DNA of 64,000 nucleotides from Mesorhizobium sp. M8A.F.Ca.ET.218.01.1.1 (GCF_004791165.1 NZ_SRUZ01000008.1:63397-127396); one strand, 5' to 3'; shown: positions 48,027-57,724, numbered from the stretch's first letter. Notes: a model not told the origin generated them from the sequence alone. Numbers and translations are program-made.

Positions 48027-48335
48027 ATGGTCGTCGGCATCGCACATTATCTGACCGTATCGGCTGTTCTGTTCACGCTCGGCGTGTTCGGCATCTTCCT
48101 CAACCGCCGCAACATCATCGTCATCCTGATGTCGGTCGAATTGATCCTGCTCGCGGTCAACATCAACTTCGTCGCCTTCTCGGCGGCGCTCGGCGATCTG
48201 GTCGGCCAGGTGTTCGCGCTGTTCGTGCTGACGGTCGCGGCGGCTGAAGCCGCCATCGGACTTGCCATTCTCGTCGTCTTCTTCCGCAACCGTGGCTCGA
48301 TCGCGGTCGAAGACGTGAACACCATGAAGGGTTGA
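48027..48335 (+). CDS. nuoK: NADH-quinone oxidoreductase subunit K
   Basis: A 102-residue membrane subunit (ND4L homologue) with three helices. IIVILMSVELILLAVNINFV has the conserved membrane Glu, and AAEAAIGLAILVVFFRNRGS has the second. It starts one base after the nuoJ stop. Confidence 0.97.
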   Translation: MVVGIAHYLTVSAVLFTLGVFGIFLNRRNIIVILMSVELILLAVNINFVAFSAALGDLVGQVFALFVLTVAAAEAAIGLAILVVFFRNRGSIAVEDVNTMKG

Positions 48336-48345
48336 CGGGGCGACT

Positions 48346-50319
48346 ATGTATCAAGCGATCGTCTTCCTTCCACTGCTCGGCTTCCTGATCGTCGGCCTGT
48401 TCGGCAACGCGCTCGGTGCCAAGGCATCCGAATACATCACCTCCGGCTTCCTGGTGATCGCGGCCGTGCTGTCATGGGTCGCCTTCTTCAGCGTCGGTTT
48501 CGGCCATGGCGAGGTGTTCACCGTGCCGGTGCTGCACTGGATCCAGTCCGGCGGGCTGGACGTCTCCTGGGCGCTGCGGATCGACACGCTGACGGTGGTG
48601 ATGCTGGTGGTGGTCAACACCGTGTCGGCGCTGGTTCACATCTATTCGATCGGCTACATGCACCACGATCCGAACCGGCCGCGCTTCTTCGCCTATCTGT
48701 CGCTGTTCACTTTCGCCATGCTGATGCTGGTGACGGCAGACAACCTCGTGCAGATGTTCTTCGGCTGGGAAGGGGTGGGCCTCGCGTCCTACCTGCTGAT
48801 CGGCTTCTGGTACAAGAAGCCATCGGCCAATGCCGCGGCAATAAAGGCCTTCGTCGTAAACCGTGTCGGCGATTTCGGTTTCGCGCTCGGCATTTTCGGC
48901 GTCTTCGTGCTGTTCGGCTCGGCCAATCTCGGCACCATCTTCGCTAATGCGGCGACGTTCATTCCTGCTGAAGGCGCGCCACAGGGTGCCGCCGCGCTCA
49001 CCTTCCTCGGCCATGCGCTCGACAAACAGGCGGCGATGACCGTCGTCTGCCTGCTCTTGTTCATGGGCGCCATGGGCAAGTCGGCGCAGGTGCCGCTGCA
49101 CACCTGGCTCCCCGACGCCATGGAAGGCCCGACCCCGGTGTCGGCACTCATCCATGCCGCCACCATGGTGACGGCCGGCGTGTTCATGCTGGCGCGGCTG
49201 TCGCCGCTGTTCGAGCTGTCGCATTCGGCGCTGACGGTGGTGACCTTCATCGGCGCCTTCACCGCATTCTTCGCCGCGACCGTCGGTCTCGTCCAGAACG
49301 ACATCAAGCGCGTCATTGCCTATTCGACCTGCTCTCAGCTCGGCTACATGTTCGTGGCGCTCGGCGTCGGCGCCTATGGCGCTGCGATCTTCCACCTGTT
49401 CACGCATGCCTTCTTCAAGGCGCTGCTGTTCCTTGGCTCGGGCTCGGTTATCCATGCCGTCTCCGACGAGCAGGACATGCGCAAGATGGGCGGCTTGAGG
49501 AAGCTGATCCCGACCACCTACTGGATGATGGTGATCGGCACACTGGCGCTGACCGGCGTCGGCATTCCGGTGACCGTCATCGGTACCGCCGGCTTCTTCT
49601 CCAAGGACGCCATCATCGAGACGGCCTTTGCCGGCCACAATTCGGTTGCGGGCCTGGCCTTCGTGCTGTTGGTGATCGCCGCCGGCTTCACCTCCTTCTA
49701 TTCCTGGCGGCTGATCTTCATGACCTTCCATGGCGAGCCGCGGGCGAGCCACGATGTGATGCATCACGTCCATGAATCGCCGCCGGTGATGCTGGTGCCG
49801 CTGTTCATCCTGGCGGCCGGCGCTTTGTTTGCAGGCATCATCTTCCACGGCGCCTTCATCGGCGAGGGCTATGCCGAATTCTGGAAGGCGTCACTGTTCA
49901 CCCTGGCGGACAACCATATCCTGCACGAAATCCACGAATTGCCGCTGTGGGTCGAGCTGTCGCCCTTCATCGCCATGCTGATCGGCCTGGCATTGGCCTG
50001 GAAGTTCTACATCCGCTCGCCGGAAATGCCGGTCGATCTCGCCGCGCGGCATCGCGGGCTCTACGCCTTCCTGCTCAACAAGTGGTACTTCGACGAACTC
50101 TACGACTTCCTGTTCGTGCGGCCGGCCAAGCGCCTCGGTTCCTTCCTGTGGAAGACCGGCGACGGGACCATCATCGATGGCCTGGGGCCCGACGGCGTTT
50201 CGGCGCGCGTCGTCGACGTCACCAACCGCGTCGTCAAGCTGCAGACCGGCTACCTCTACCACTATGCCTTCGCCATGCTGATCGGCGTTGCCGCACTCGT
50301 CACCTGGATGATGCTCTGA
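48346..50319 (+). CDS. nuoL: NADH-quinone oxidoreductase subunit L
   Basis: A 657-residue antiporter-like subunit (ND5 homologue), the distal proton pump with the long lateral helix at its C-terminus. FFGWEGVGLASYLLIGFWY carries the key Glu. PLHTWLPDAMEGPTPVSALI, HAATMVTAGVFMLARL and FTHAFFKALLFLGSGSVIHA are the channel blocks with conserved Lys and His. Its stop overlaps the nuoM start (TGATG). Confidence 0.97.
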   Translation: MYQAIVFLPLLGFLIVGLFGNALGAKASEYITSGFLVIAAVLSWVAFFSVGFGHGEVFTVPVLHWIQSGGLDVSWALRIDTLTVVMLVVVNTVSALVHIYSIGYMHHDPNRPRFFAYLSLFTFAMLMLVTADNLVQMFFGWEGVGLASYLLIGFWYKKPSANAAAIKAFVVNRVGDFGFALGIFGVFVLFGSANLGTIFANAATFIPAEGAPQGAAALTFLGHALDKQAAMTVVCLLLFMGAMGKSAQVPLHTWLPDAMEGPTPVSALIHAATMVTAGVFMLARLSPLFELSHSALTVVTFIGAFTAFFAATVGLVQNDIKRVIAYSTCSQLGYMFVALGVGAYGAAIFHLFTHAFFKALLFLGSGSVIHAVSDEQDMRKMGGLRKLIPTTYWMMVIGTLALTGVGIPVTVIGTAGFFSKDAIIETAFAGHNSVAGLAFVLLVIAAGFTSFYSWRLIFMTFHGEPRASHDVMHHVHESPPVMLVPLFILAAGALFAGIIFHGAFIGEGYAEFWKASLFTLADNHILHEIHELPLWVELSPFIAMLIGLALAWKFYIRSPEMPVDLAARHRGLYAFLLNKWYFDELYDFLFVRPAKRLGSFLWKTGDGTIIDGLGPDGVSARVVDVTNRVVKLQTGYLYHYAFAMLIGVAALVTWMML

Positions 50320-51824
50320 TGACCGCCTGGCCAATCCTCTCGCTGGTCACCTTCCTGCCGTTGGTTGGTGTGCTGCTGATCCTGTTCATCAATGATGACA
50401 GCGAAAACGCACGCCGCAACATCCGCGCCATCGCGCTGTTGACCACGACATTCACGTTCATCATCTCGCTGTTTATCTGGACCGGCTTCGACAATTCGCA
50501 GGCCGGCTTCCAGTTCGTTGAGAAGGTGGCCTGGCTCGACTCCGGCATTTCCTACCATATGGGCGTCGACGGCATTTCCATGCTGTTCGTCATCCTGACG
50601 ACCTTCCTGATGCCGCTTTGCATCCTGGCGTCGTGGGAAGCGATCGAGAAGCGCGTCAAGGCGTACATGATCGCCTTCCTGCTGCTGGAAACGCTGATGA
50701 TCGGCGTGTTCTGCGCGCTGGACATCGTGCTGTTCTACGTCTTCTTCGAGGCCGGCCTTATCCCGATGTTCATCATCATCGGTGTGTGGGGCGGCAAGCG
50801 GCGCGTCTACGCCTCCTTCAAGTTCTTCCTCTATACGCTTGCCGGCTCGGTGCTGATGCTGCTCGCCATCATGGCGATGTTCTATCAGTCCGGCACGACC
50901 GACATCCCGACGCTCTTGACGCACAGCTTCCCGGCCAACATGCAGACCTGGCTATGGCTTGCCTTCTTCGCCTCCTTCGCGGTGAAGATGCCGATGTGGC
51001 CGGTGCACACCTGGCTGCCGGACGCACACGTCGAGGCGCCGACGGCCGGTTCGGTCATCCTGGCCGCCATTCTCTTGAAAATGGGCGGGTACGGCTTCCT
51101 GCGCTTCTCCTTGCCGATGTTCCCGCTGGCATCTGAAATGTTCGCGCCGCTGGTGTTCACGCTGTCAGTCGTCGCCATCATCTACACCTCGCTGGTGGCG
51201 CTGATGCAAGAGGACATGAAGAAGCTGATCGCCTATTCGTCGGTCGCCCATATGGGCTTCGTCACCATGGGCATCTTCGCCATGAACCAGGAGGGCGTGC
51301 AGGGCGCGATCTTCCAGATGCTGAGCCACGGCCTGGTCTCGGGCGCGCTGTTCCTCTGCGTCGGCGTCATTTATGACCGCATGCACACGCGCGAGATCGC
51401 CGCCTATGGCGGCCTCGTCAACAACATGCCGAAATACGCCACCGTGTTCATGGTCTTCACCATGGCCAATGTCGGCTTGCCGGGCACGTCAGGCTTCGTC
51501 GGCGAGTTCCTGACCATGCTCGGCGTGTTCCGGGTCAACACCTGGGTGGCGTTCTTCGCCGCCACCGGCGTCATCTTGTCGGCCGCCTATGCGCTCTGGC
51601 TCTATCGCCGGGTGATCTTCGGCGCGCTGACCAAGGACAGCCTGAAGGGGCTGCTCGACCTGTCGACCCGCGAGAAGGCGATCATCTATCCGCTGGTCGT
51701 GCTGGTCATCTTCTTCGGCGTCTATCCCGCACCCGTCTTCGACGCGACGGCCCAGTCGGTCAAGTCGCTCGTCACCAATGTCACCGCATCCATCGGCGCC
51801 GCGCAGACCGCGGCGGCGAACTGA
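50319..51824 (+). CDS. nuoM: NADH-quinone oxidoreductase subunit M
   Basis: A 501-residue antiporter-like proton-pumping subunit (ND4 homologue). FYVFFEAGLIPMFIIIGVWG has the essential Glu. PVHTWLPDAHVEAPTAGSVI, LMQEDMKKLIAYSSVAHMGF and MLSHGLVSGALFLCVGVIYD are diagnostic. The ATG at 50319 overlaps the nuoL TGA. Confidence 0.97.
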   Translation: MTAWPILSLVTFLPLVGVLLILFINDDSENARRNIRAIALLTTTFTFIISLFIWTGFDNSQAGFQFVEKVAWLDSGISYHMGVDGISMLFVILTTFLMPLCILASWEAIEKRVKAYMIAFLLLETLMIGVFCALDIVLFYVFFEAGLIPMFIIIGVWGGKRRVYASFKFFLYTLAGSVLMLLAIMAMFYQSGTTDIPTLLTHSFPANMQTWLWLAFFASFAVKMPMWPVHTWLPDAHVEAPTAGSVILAAILLKMGGYGFLRFSLPMFPLASEMFAPLVFTLSVVAIIYTSLVALMQEDMKKLIAYSSVAHMGFVTMGIFAMNQEGVQGAIFQMLSHGLVSGALFLCVGVIYDRMHTREIAAYGGLVNNMPKYATVFMVFTMANVGLPGTSGFVGEFLTMLGVFRVNTWVAFFAATGVILSAAYALWLYRRVIFGALTKDSLKGLLDLSTREKAIIYPLVVLVIFFGVYPAPVFDATAQSVKSLVTNVTASIGAAQTAAAN

Positions 51825-51843
51825 CCCAGGGGTTTTGCGAACC

Positions 51844-53280
51844 ATGACGCCGGACCTTCTCTCCAGCCTGTCGCTCTCGACGCCCGAGCTGATCCTTGCC
51901 ATCGGCGCGCTCGCGCTGCTGATGGTTGGGGCCTATTCGCGTTCCAACACCGCCAGTACGGTGACCGGCCTTGCCGTGGCCGTGCTGGTGATCGCGGGCG
52001 CCTGGCTGATCTTCCACGCAGGGCAGGGCAGCGCCTATGGCCACGCCTTCATCCAGGACTCCTTCGCCCGCTTCATGAAGGTGCTTGCCCTGGTCGGTTC
52101 GGCGGTGACGCTCATCATGTCGATGCGCTTTGCCAAGGCGGAGCGTTTCGACAAGTTCGAATATCCGGTGCTGATCCTGCTTTGCACGCTCGGCATGATG
52201 CTGATGATCTCGGCCAACGGCATGATCGGGCTCTATCTCGGCCTCGAACTGCAGTCGCTGGCGATCTATGTGCTGGCGGCGATCAACCGCGACAATCTGC
52301 GTTCGACCGAAGCCGGCTTGAAATATTTCGTCCTCGGCGCGCTGTCTTCGGGCATGCTGCTCTACGGCATCAGCCTGGTCTACGGTTACACCGGCAACAC
52401 CGGTTTCCAGGAGATCGCGACCGCGCTGGGCGGCGGCGAACGTCAGCTTGGCCTCGTCTTCGGCCTCGTCTTCGTACTGGCCGGACTTGCCTTCAAGATA
52501 TCGGCGGTGCCGTTCCACATGTGGACGCCGGACGTCTATGAGGGCGCGCCGACCCCGGTGACGGCTTTCCTGGCGGCGGCCCCCAAGATGGCGGCGATGG
52601 CGCTGATCGTGCGCGTCACCATGGGCGCGTTCAAGCCGATCGCTTCCGACTGGCAGCAGATCATCGTCTTCATCTCGATCGCCTCGATGGCGCTTGGCGC
52701 CTTCGCAGCGATCGGCCAGACCAACATCAAGCGGCTGATGGCCTACTCCTCGATCGGCCATATGGGCTACGCGCTGGTCGGCCTTGCCGCCAACAGCCAG
52801 GCCGGCGTGCGCGGCGTCGCGATCTATATGCTGATCTACCTGGTGATGACGCTCGGCACCTTCGCCTTCATCCTCGCCATGCGGCGCAAGGAAGGCAATG
52901 TCGAACAGATCAGCGATCTCGCCGGCCTGGCGTCGACCAACCCGGTCATGGCGACGATCCTGACCATCCTGATGTTCTCGCTGGCCGGCATTCCGCCGCT
53001 CGCCGGCTTCTGGGGAAAGTGGTACGTCTTCCTCGCCGCCATCAACGCCAATCTCTATGCGCTGGCGATCATCGGCGTGCTGGCCTCGGTGGTGGGCGCC
53101 TACTATTATCTGCGCATCATCAAGATCATGTGGTTCGACGAGCCGGTCGGCGGCTTCGTGCCGATGGCCAGCGAATTGCGTGTCGTGCTCGGCGTCAGTG
53201 GCGCCTTCGTGCTGTTCTATGTGTTGATCGGCGGGCCGATCGGCACCTATGCCGAAGCCGCCGCCAAGACATTTTTCTGA
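51844..53280 (+). CDS. nuoN: NADH-quinone oxidoreductase subunit N
   Basis: A 478-residue antiporter-like subunit (ND2 homologue), last gene of the complex I set. GLYLGLELQSLAIYVLAAIN, PFHMWTPDVYEGAPTPVTAF and NIKRLMAYSSIGHMGYALVG hold the conserved Glu, Lys and His residues. The ATG at 51844 lies 19 bp after nuoM. birA follows after only 4 bp, so the operon may continue. Confidence 0.97.
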   Translation: MTPDLLSSLSLSTPELILAIGALALLMVGAYSRSNTASTVTGLAVAVLVIAGAWLIFHAGQGSAYGHAFIQDSFARFMKVLALVGSAVTLIMSMRFAKAERFDKFEYPVLILLCTLGMMLMISANGMIGLYLGLELQSLAIYVLAAINRDNLRSTEAGLKYFVLGALSSGMLLYGISLVYGYTGNTGFQEIATALGGGERQLGLVFGLVFVLAGLAFKISAVPFHMWTPDVYEGAPTPVTAFLAAAPKMAAMALIVRVTMGAFKPIASDWQQIIVFISIASMALGAFAAIGQTNIKRLMAYSSIGHMGYALVGLAANSQAGVRGVAIYMLIYLVMTLGTFAFILAMRRKEGNVEQISDLAGLASTNPVMATILTILMFSLAGIPPLAGFWGKWYVFLAAINANLYALAIIGVLASVVGAYYYLRIIKIMWFDEPVGGFVPMASELRVVLGVSGAFVLFYVLIGGPIGTYAEAAAKTFF

Positions 53281-53284
53281 CGGG

Positions 53285-54106
53285 ATGGCATTTCGGCTGG
53301 CTCCAACCTCGGCGTCGGAAGGGTTCCGGCTCGAGGCGCATGACAGTGTCGGCTCGACCAACGCGCTGGCGCTGGACCATGCCCGCGCCGGCGACCCGGG
53401 CAAGCTCTGGGTCGTTTCCAAGAAACAGGAAAGCGGGCGTGGCCGGCGTGGCCGTGCCTGGGCAACGCCGGAAGGCAATCTGGCGGCGACGCTGCTTGTC
53501 ATCACCGGCGGTGAACTGCGCCTTGCCGCGACGCTCGGTTTCGTCGCCGGGCTGGCACTGGCCGACGCGCTCGACGCGGCGGTCCCGAAGGGCCGCATTT
53601 CGGTAGGCCTCGACGGCGCGAGCCAGGGACAGAACCGCTTCGAGCTGAAATGGCCGAACGATGTGCTGGCGTCCGGGGCCAAGCTGGCCGGCATCCTGCT
53701 GGAGTCGGCGATGCTCGACGGTGGCCGCTTCGCGGTGGCGGTCGGCATCGGCGTCAATGTGGTGGCGCACCCGCAGGACTTGCCCTATCCCGCGACATCG
53801 CTTCATGAATTGGGCGCTGCCTGCGATGCCGAGACGCTTTTTCTGGCGCTGTCGGATGCCTGGAGCGAGAATGCCCGCCTTTGGGACGAAGGACGAGGCC
53901 TTGCCGCGATCAGAAAGCGCTGGCTGGCCCGTGCCGCGGGCCTTGGCGGCGAGGTTGCTGTCAGAATTGACGGTAATGTGGTGCGTGGCGTGTTCGAGAC
54001 CATTGACGAGGACTGCCGTTTCGTGATCCGCGACGATGAGGGGGCTGTTCTGACGGTCGCCGCCGGCGATGTTCATTTCGGTGCGGTCGCTTCCGCGCGG
54101 GTTTAG
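53285..54106 (+). CDS. birA: Biotin--[acetyl-CoA-carboxylase] ligase (class I, no DNA-binding domain)
   Basis: A 273-residue biotin protein ligase that biotinylates BCCP and other carboxylases. DSVGSTNALALDHARAG, ESGRGRRGRAWATPEGNL (the biotinoyl-AMP loop) and LKWPNDVLASGAKLAGILLE are the catalytic blocks. The protein begins right at the ligase domain, so it lacks the helix-turn-helix of E. coli BirA and should not repress biotin genes. It starts 4 bp after nuoN and is followed by an interspersed palindrome. Confidence 0.92.
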   Translation: MAFRLAPTSASEGFRLEAHDSVGSTNALALDHARAGDPGKLWVVSKKQESGRGRRGRAWATPEGNLAATLLVITGGELRLAATLGFVAGLALADALDAAVPKGRISVGLDGASQGQNRFELKWPNDVLASGAKLAGILLESAMLDGGRFAVAVGIGVNVVAHPQDLPYPATSLHELGAACDAETLFLALSDAWSENARLWDEGRGLAAIRKRWLARAAGLGGEVAVRIDGNVVRGVFETIDEDCRFVIRDDEGAVLTVAAGDVHFGAVASARV

Positions 54107-54119
54107 TTTTGTTTTTTGG

Positions 54120-54163
54120 GCAATTCCGGACTGAAAACCGTTAGACACCTTTGCCGGAATTGC
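54120..54163. repeat. Rhizobial interspersed palindromic repeat, GCAATTCC family, copy 2
   Basis: GCAATTCCGG (54120-54129) pairs perfectly with CCGGAATTGC (54154-54163), and the interior CTGAAAACCGTTAGACACC resembles copy 1 at 9563-9606. It lies between birA and rnj and would fold in their transcript. Confidence 0.75.
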
Positions 54164-54201
54164 TTTAACGGCTTGGCCTGAGGGCCAGGAAGGGAAAAAT
54201 C

Positions 54202-55872
54202 ATGGCGAAAGCGGACAACGCCGAACTCGTCTTCGTGCCGCTCGGCGGTGTTGGCGAGATCGGCATGAACTTCGCCCTCTACGGCTACGGCCCGCCGAGC
54301 GCGCGCGAGTGGATCGTCATCGATGTCGGCGTCACCTTTCCCGACGCGGCGCATCCGGGCGTCGACCTGATCCTGCCCGACACGCGCTTCATCGAGGAGA
54401 ACCTCGCCAATCTGCGCGGCATCATCATCACCCACGCGCATGAGGACCATTACGGCGCGCTGCTCGACACCTGGCCGAAGCTGAAGGCGCCGGTCTGGAT
54501 GACGCCGTTCAGCGCCGGGCTGCTGGAAGCCAAGCGGCAGGGCGAGCAGGGCGCGCCGAAGATCCCGCTGACGATCTACCGGGCGGGCGAAAAGTTCACT
54601 GTCGGTCCCTTCGAGATCGAAGCCATTCCGGTGGCGCACTCGATTCCCGAACCCATGTCGCTGGCGATCACGTCGCCTGCAGGCACCGTCATCCATACCG
54701 GCGACTGGAAGATCGATCCGGAACCGACGATTGGACCCAAGACCGACGAGGCGCGGTTCCGCGCCTATGGCGACAAGGGCGTGCTGGCGCTGATCTGCGA
54801 TTCGACCAATGCGCTGCGTGAAGGCGAGTCGCCTTCGGAAGTGGCGGTGGGCGAGGGCCTGAAAGGCGTCATCCAGGCCGCCAAGGGCCGCGTCGCCGTC
54901 ACCACCTTCTCCTCCAATGTCGGACGTATCGTCTCGATCGCCAGGGCAGCGCGCGATGCTGGCCGCCAGTGCCTGGTGCTCGGCCGCTCGCTGAAGCGCG
55001 TCATCGATGTGGCTGACGAGCTTGGTTATATGGACGGGCTGCCGGAGTTCATCGCCGAGGAGGATTTCGGCTTCATCCCGCGCGAGAACCTCGTCATCAT
55101 CTGCACCGGCAGCCAGGGCGAGCCGCTGGCGGCGCTGGCGAAACTGTCGCGCGAGGAGATGAAATCGGTGTCGCTGACGGCGGGCGACACGGTGGTGTTT
55201 TCCTCGCGCACCATTCCCGGCAACGAGAAGGCGATCCTCGAAATCAAGAACCGCCTGATCGATCTCGGCATCAAGATCATCGAGGACGGCGACGCACTGG
55301 TACACGTCTCCGGCCACCCGCGACGCAGTGAACTGCGCAAGATGTACGAATGGGTGCGTCCGCAGATCGGCGTTCCCGTGCATGGCGAGGCCGCGCATCT
55401 GGTGGCGCAGGGTTCGCTGATGTCGACCTCTGGCATCGGCCAGGTGGCGCAGGTGCGCGACGGCGACATGCTGCGGCTCGCGCCAGGTCCCGCCACCATC
55501 ATCGACCAGGTGCCGTTCGGCCGCGTCTACAAGGACGGCAATCTGATCGGCAGCGATCAGGCGATGGGTATTCGCGACCGGCGCAAATTGTCCTTTGCCG
55601 GTCATGTCGCGGTCAATGTCGTGCTCGACGAGAAGTACGAGCTGGCCGGCGATCCCGATCTGGTGGCAATCGGCGTCGCCGAGGCCGATGCCCGAGGCGA
55701 GACGCTCGAGGACCTGATGATAGATGCGGCCGTCGGCGCGGTCGAGTCGATCCCCCGTCAGCGCCGCAAGGACCTCGACCTCGTGCAGGAGGCGGTGCGC
55801 CGCGCGGTGCGCGGCGCGGCCAACGAAGCCTGGGGCAAGAAACCGCTGGTGACGGTTTTCGTCACCCGCTGA
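54202..55872 (+). CDS. rnj: Ribonuclease J
   Basis: A 556-residue metallo-beta-lactamase/beta-CASP ribonuclease with 5'-exonuclease and endonuclease activity in characterised members. The zinc-binding HAHEDH is at residues 78-83. HTGDWKIDP holds the next metal ligand, DSTNALREGESPSE follows, and the beta-CASP block includes SGHPRRSELRKMYEW and PVHGEAAHL. It has a clear AGGGAA ribosome site. In alphaproteobacteria RNase J takes part in rRNA and mRNA processing. Size and order fit the family. Confidence 0.94.
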   Translation: MAKADNAELVFVPLGGVGEIGMNFALYGYGPPSAREWIVIDVGVTFPDAAHPGVDLILPDTRFIEENLANLRGIIITHAHEDHYGALLDTWPKLKAPVWMTPFSAGLLEAKRQGEQGAPKIPLTIYRAGEKFTVGPFEIEAIPVAHSIPEPMSLAITSPAGTVIHTGDWKIDPEPTIGPKTDEARFRAYGDKGVLALICDSTNALREGESPSEVAVGEGLKGVIQAAKGRVAVTTFSSNVGRIVSIARAARDAGRQCLVLGRSLKRVIDVADELGYMDGLPEFIAEEDFGFIPRENLVIICTGSQGEPLAALAKLSREEMKSVSLTAGDTVVFSSRTIPGNEKAILEIKNRLIDLGIKIIEDGDALVHVSGHPRRSELRKMYEWVRPQIGVPVHGEAAHLVAQGSLMSTSGIGQVAQVRDGDMLRLAPGPATIIDQVPFGRVYKDGNLIGSDQAMGIRDRRKLSFAGHVAVNVVLDEKYELAGDPDLVAIGVAEADARGETLEDLMIDAAVGAVESIPRQRRKDLDLVQEAVRRAVRGAANEAWGKKPLVTVFVTR

Positions 55873-55893
55873 AGGCGGCGGCTGGTCAGACGT

Positions 55894-56748
55894 TCAGCTG
55901 ATAGCTGCCGGAATCCAGCGAAAGGACCCGCCTGTCTGCCCGACATGGCCCAGGCCCGGAAACGGCATGTGATGGCCGGCGACGAGCAGGCGCCGCTCCG
56001 CAGCCATGCTCAGCAGCCGCTTGCGGGTTTCGACCGCCTTTTCCTTGTCGTCGTCGAAATCCGCATGCCACTCCGGACGCTGGATGGACACGACATAGTG
56101 CAGGAAAGCGTCCGACCAGATCAGCAATTGCTGTCCGCTGCTTTCGACCAGGAATGCCAAGAGCCCGGGAGAGTGACCGGCCGCGTCGATGGCAGTGATG
56201 CCCGGCACCACTTCGTCTCCAGGCGCGATGAATGTCGCGTGGTCGGCCAGGCCGGTGCAAATCCGCCTGAACAGATCACGATTGGCCAACCTTGCCGAGC
56301 GCACCGCATTTCCTTCGGTCCAAAAGGCGAACTCGGCCGCGCCGAATACGTATCGCGCTCGGCTGAAGACAGGTTGGCCATTCCTGACCAGCCCGCCAAT
56401 GTGGTCCGGGTGCCCGTGCGTGATGACCACCACGTCGATGTCATCGGGGCCGAGCCCAAGGGTTTGCAGGCAGTCCGGGAGTGAACCGCCGTCATCTCCG
56501 CAGCCTGTGTCGAACAGGATCTTTTCGGAACCGGTGTCGATCAGCGTCGGGATGAAGCAATGCTCGTAGCGATCCTGGTCGATGAAGTTCGAGGCCGCGA
56601 GTTCGAGCACCGCCGCCGGCGGCTGTCCGGCCGCGAAGGCCGATGCAAGCTCGTCTCTGATGTCGACGGCATCGAGCAAGGCGGCAACTTTGAACGACCC
56701 GAGATCGAAGGTAAAAACACGGGGGCGGGCAGAGCTGATTCCAGACAT
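55894..56748 (-). CDS. MBL-fold metallo-hydrolase
   Basis: A 284-residue metallo-beta-lactamase-superfamily protein. THGHPDHIGG gives the HxHxDH zinc motif with His111, His113, Asp115 and His116; further ligands are probably in AAGHSPG and AGHHMPFPG. FDTGCGDDGGSLP precedes the motif. This layout occurs in lactonases and related hydrolases; the substrate is unknown and there is no signal peptide. The ATG at 56748 is preferred, since a longer frame overlaps the start of the epimerase gene. It is the only minus-strand gene in an otherwise same-direction block and may be a later insertion. Confidence 0.82.
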   Translation of the reverse strand: MSGISSARPRVFTFDLGSFKVAALLDAVDIRDELASAFAAGQPPAAVLELAASNFIDQDRYEHCFIPTLIDTGSEKILFDTGCGDDGGSLPDCLQTLGLGPDDIDVVVITHGHPDHIGGLVRNGQPVFSRARYVFGAAEFAFWTEGNAVRSARLANRDLFRRICTGLADHATFIAPGDEVVPGITAIDAAGHSPGLLAFLVESSGQQLLIWSDAFLHYVVSIQRPEWHADFDDDKEKAVETRKRLLSMAAERRLLVAGHHMPFPGLGHVGQTGGSFRWIPAAIS

Positions 56749-56875
56749 TGCCGTTTGTACTTCGCCGATATCGGTTGGAACAGGTGCGACAGTGCGCGCT
56801 TCCCGAATGGCTGTTGATCGCGGCTGATTTAACGTATGACGCCAGTCATTGGATCTGGGAGAAAGAAGCTCGGAC
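56749..56875. promoter_or_regulatory. Divergent spacer between MBL-fold gene and mce
   Basis: A 127-bp non-coding stretch that must hold both promoters. I see no strong palindrome and no convincing -35/-10 pair. GGGAGAAAGAAG near its right end serves as ribosome site for mce. Confidence 0.3.
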
Positions 56876-57280
56876 ATGCTCGGACGGCTGAACCATGTCG
56901 CGCTTGCGGTGCCGGATCTGGCTGCCGCCATTGCAGCTTACCGCAACACGCTCGGCGCCGAACTGACCGAGCCGCAGGCTTTGTCGGAGCATGGTGTCAC
57001 CGTGGTGTTCGTCAATGTCGGCAACACCAAGATCGAATTGCTGGAGCCGCTTGGCGAGGGCTCGCCGATCGCGGCATTCCTGGCAAAGAACCCGTCAGGC
57101 GGCATGCATCATCTCTGCTACGAGGTCGACGACATCCTGGCGGCGCGCGACCAGCTCAAGGCCGCCGGCGCCCGCGTGCTTGGCGACGGCAATCCCAAGA
57201 TCGGTGCGCATGGCAAGCCGGTGTTGTTCCTGCATCCGAAGGATTTCTTCGGTACGCTAATCGAACTGGAGCAATCATGA
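56876..57280 (+). CDS. mce: Methylmalonyl-CoA epimerase
   Basis: A 134-residue vicinal-oxygen-chelate enzyme that interconverts (R)- and (S)-methylmalonyl-CoA in propionyl-CoA metabolism. LNHVALAVPDLAAAIAAYRN begins with the metal-ligand His. TKIELLEPLGEGSPIAAFL, GGMHHLCYEVDDI (second His) and FLHPKDFFGTLIELEQ (catalytic Glu) complete the site. It overlaps the following DUF1467 gene by 4 bp. The B12-dependent methylmalonyl-CoA mutase it serves is not in this window, but the cobalamin cluster nearby fits the need. Confidence 0.94.
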   Translation: MLGRLNHVALAVPDLAAAIAAYRNTLGAELTEPQALSEHGVTVVFVNVGNTKIELLEPLGEGSPIAAFLAKNPSGGMHHLCYEVDDILAARDQLKAAGARVLGDGNPKIGAHGKPVLFLHPKDFFGTLIELEQS

Positions 57281-57561
57281 GCTGGGTCTCGTTCACCGCC
57301 CTGTTTTTCGCGACCTGGTGGGTGGTGCTGTTTGCCGTTCTGCCGTTCAGCGTCAAGACGCAGGACGATGATCACGACGTGACGCTGGGCACGGTTCCGA
57401 GCGCGCCGCGCGGGCCGCATATGTTGCGTGCCGTGATCCGCACCACCATCGCGACGGCGATCCTGATGGGCATTTTCTACGGTCTGACGCACGGGCTGGG
57501 ATACAGCCTCAACGACATCCCGCACATCGTGCCGGATTTCGGCCAGACCCCAGCGAAGTAG
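57277..57561 (+). CDS. DUF1467 family small membrane protein
   Basis: A 94-residue protein with two hydrophobic segments (about residues 5-25, SFTALFFATWWVVLFAVLPF, and 57-75, RTTIATAILMGIFYGLTH). It resembles the DUF1467 family found next to mce and proS in many alphaproteobacteria. The start ATGA overlaps the mce stop, so translation is coupled. Function unknown. Confidence 0.8.
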   Translation: MSWVSFTALFFATWWVVLFAVLPFSVKTQDDDHDVTLGTVPSAPRGPHMLRAVIRTTIATAILMGIFYGLTHGLGYSLNDIPHIVPDFGQTPAK

Positions 57562-57695
57562 AGAGCCGGCAAGTCCTTTCGACCACATCGAGCATCGGAT
57601 GCTGATTGGGATGCTGCCGCGTTTTCGCCGCCGAACGTCTGGTGACGTAAGGTCACGCAACCTTGCAACTTGCGGCGCTAACCAGATGATTGCAC

Positions 57696-57724
57696 AAAAA
57701 AAATGCAAGGCACGAGGCCTTGCA
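57696..57724 (-). terminator. Rho-independent terminator of the minus-strand small RNA
   Basis: An 8-bp stem TGCAAGGC/GCCTTGCA with a 5-base loop is followed on the minus strand by eight T's. The orientation excludes use by the plus-strand DUF1467 gene, where only ATTAAA follows. Confidence 0.85.
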
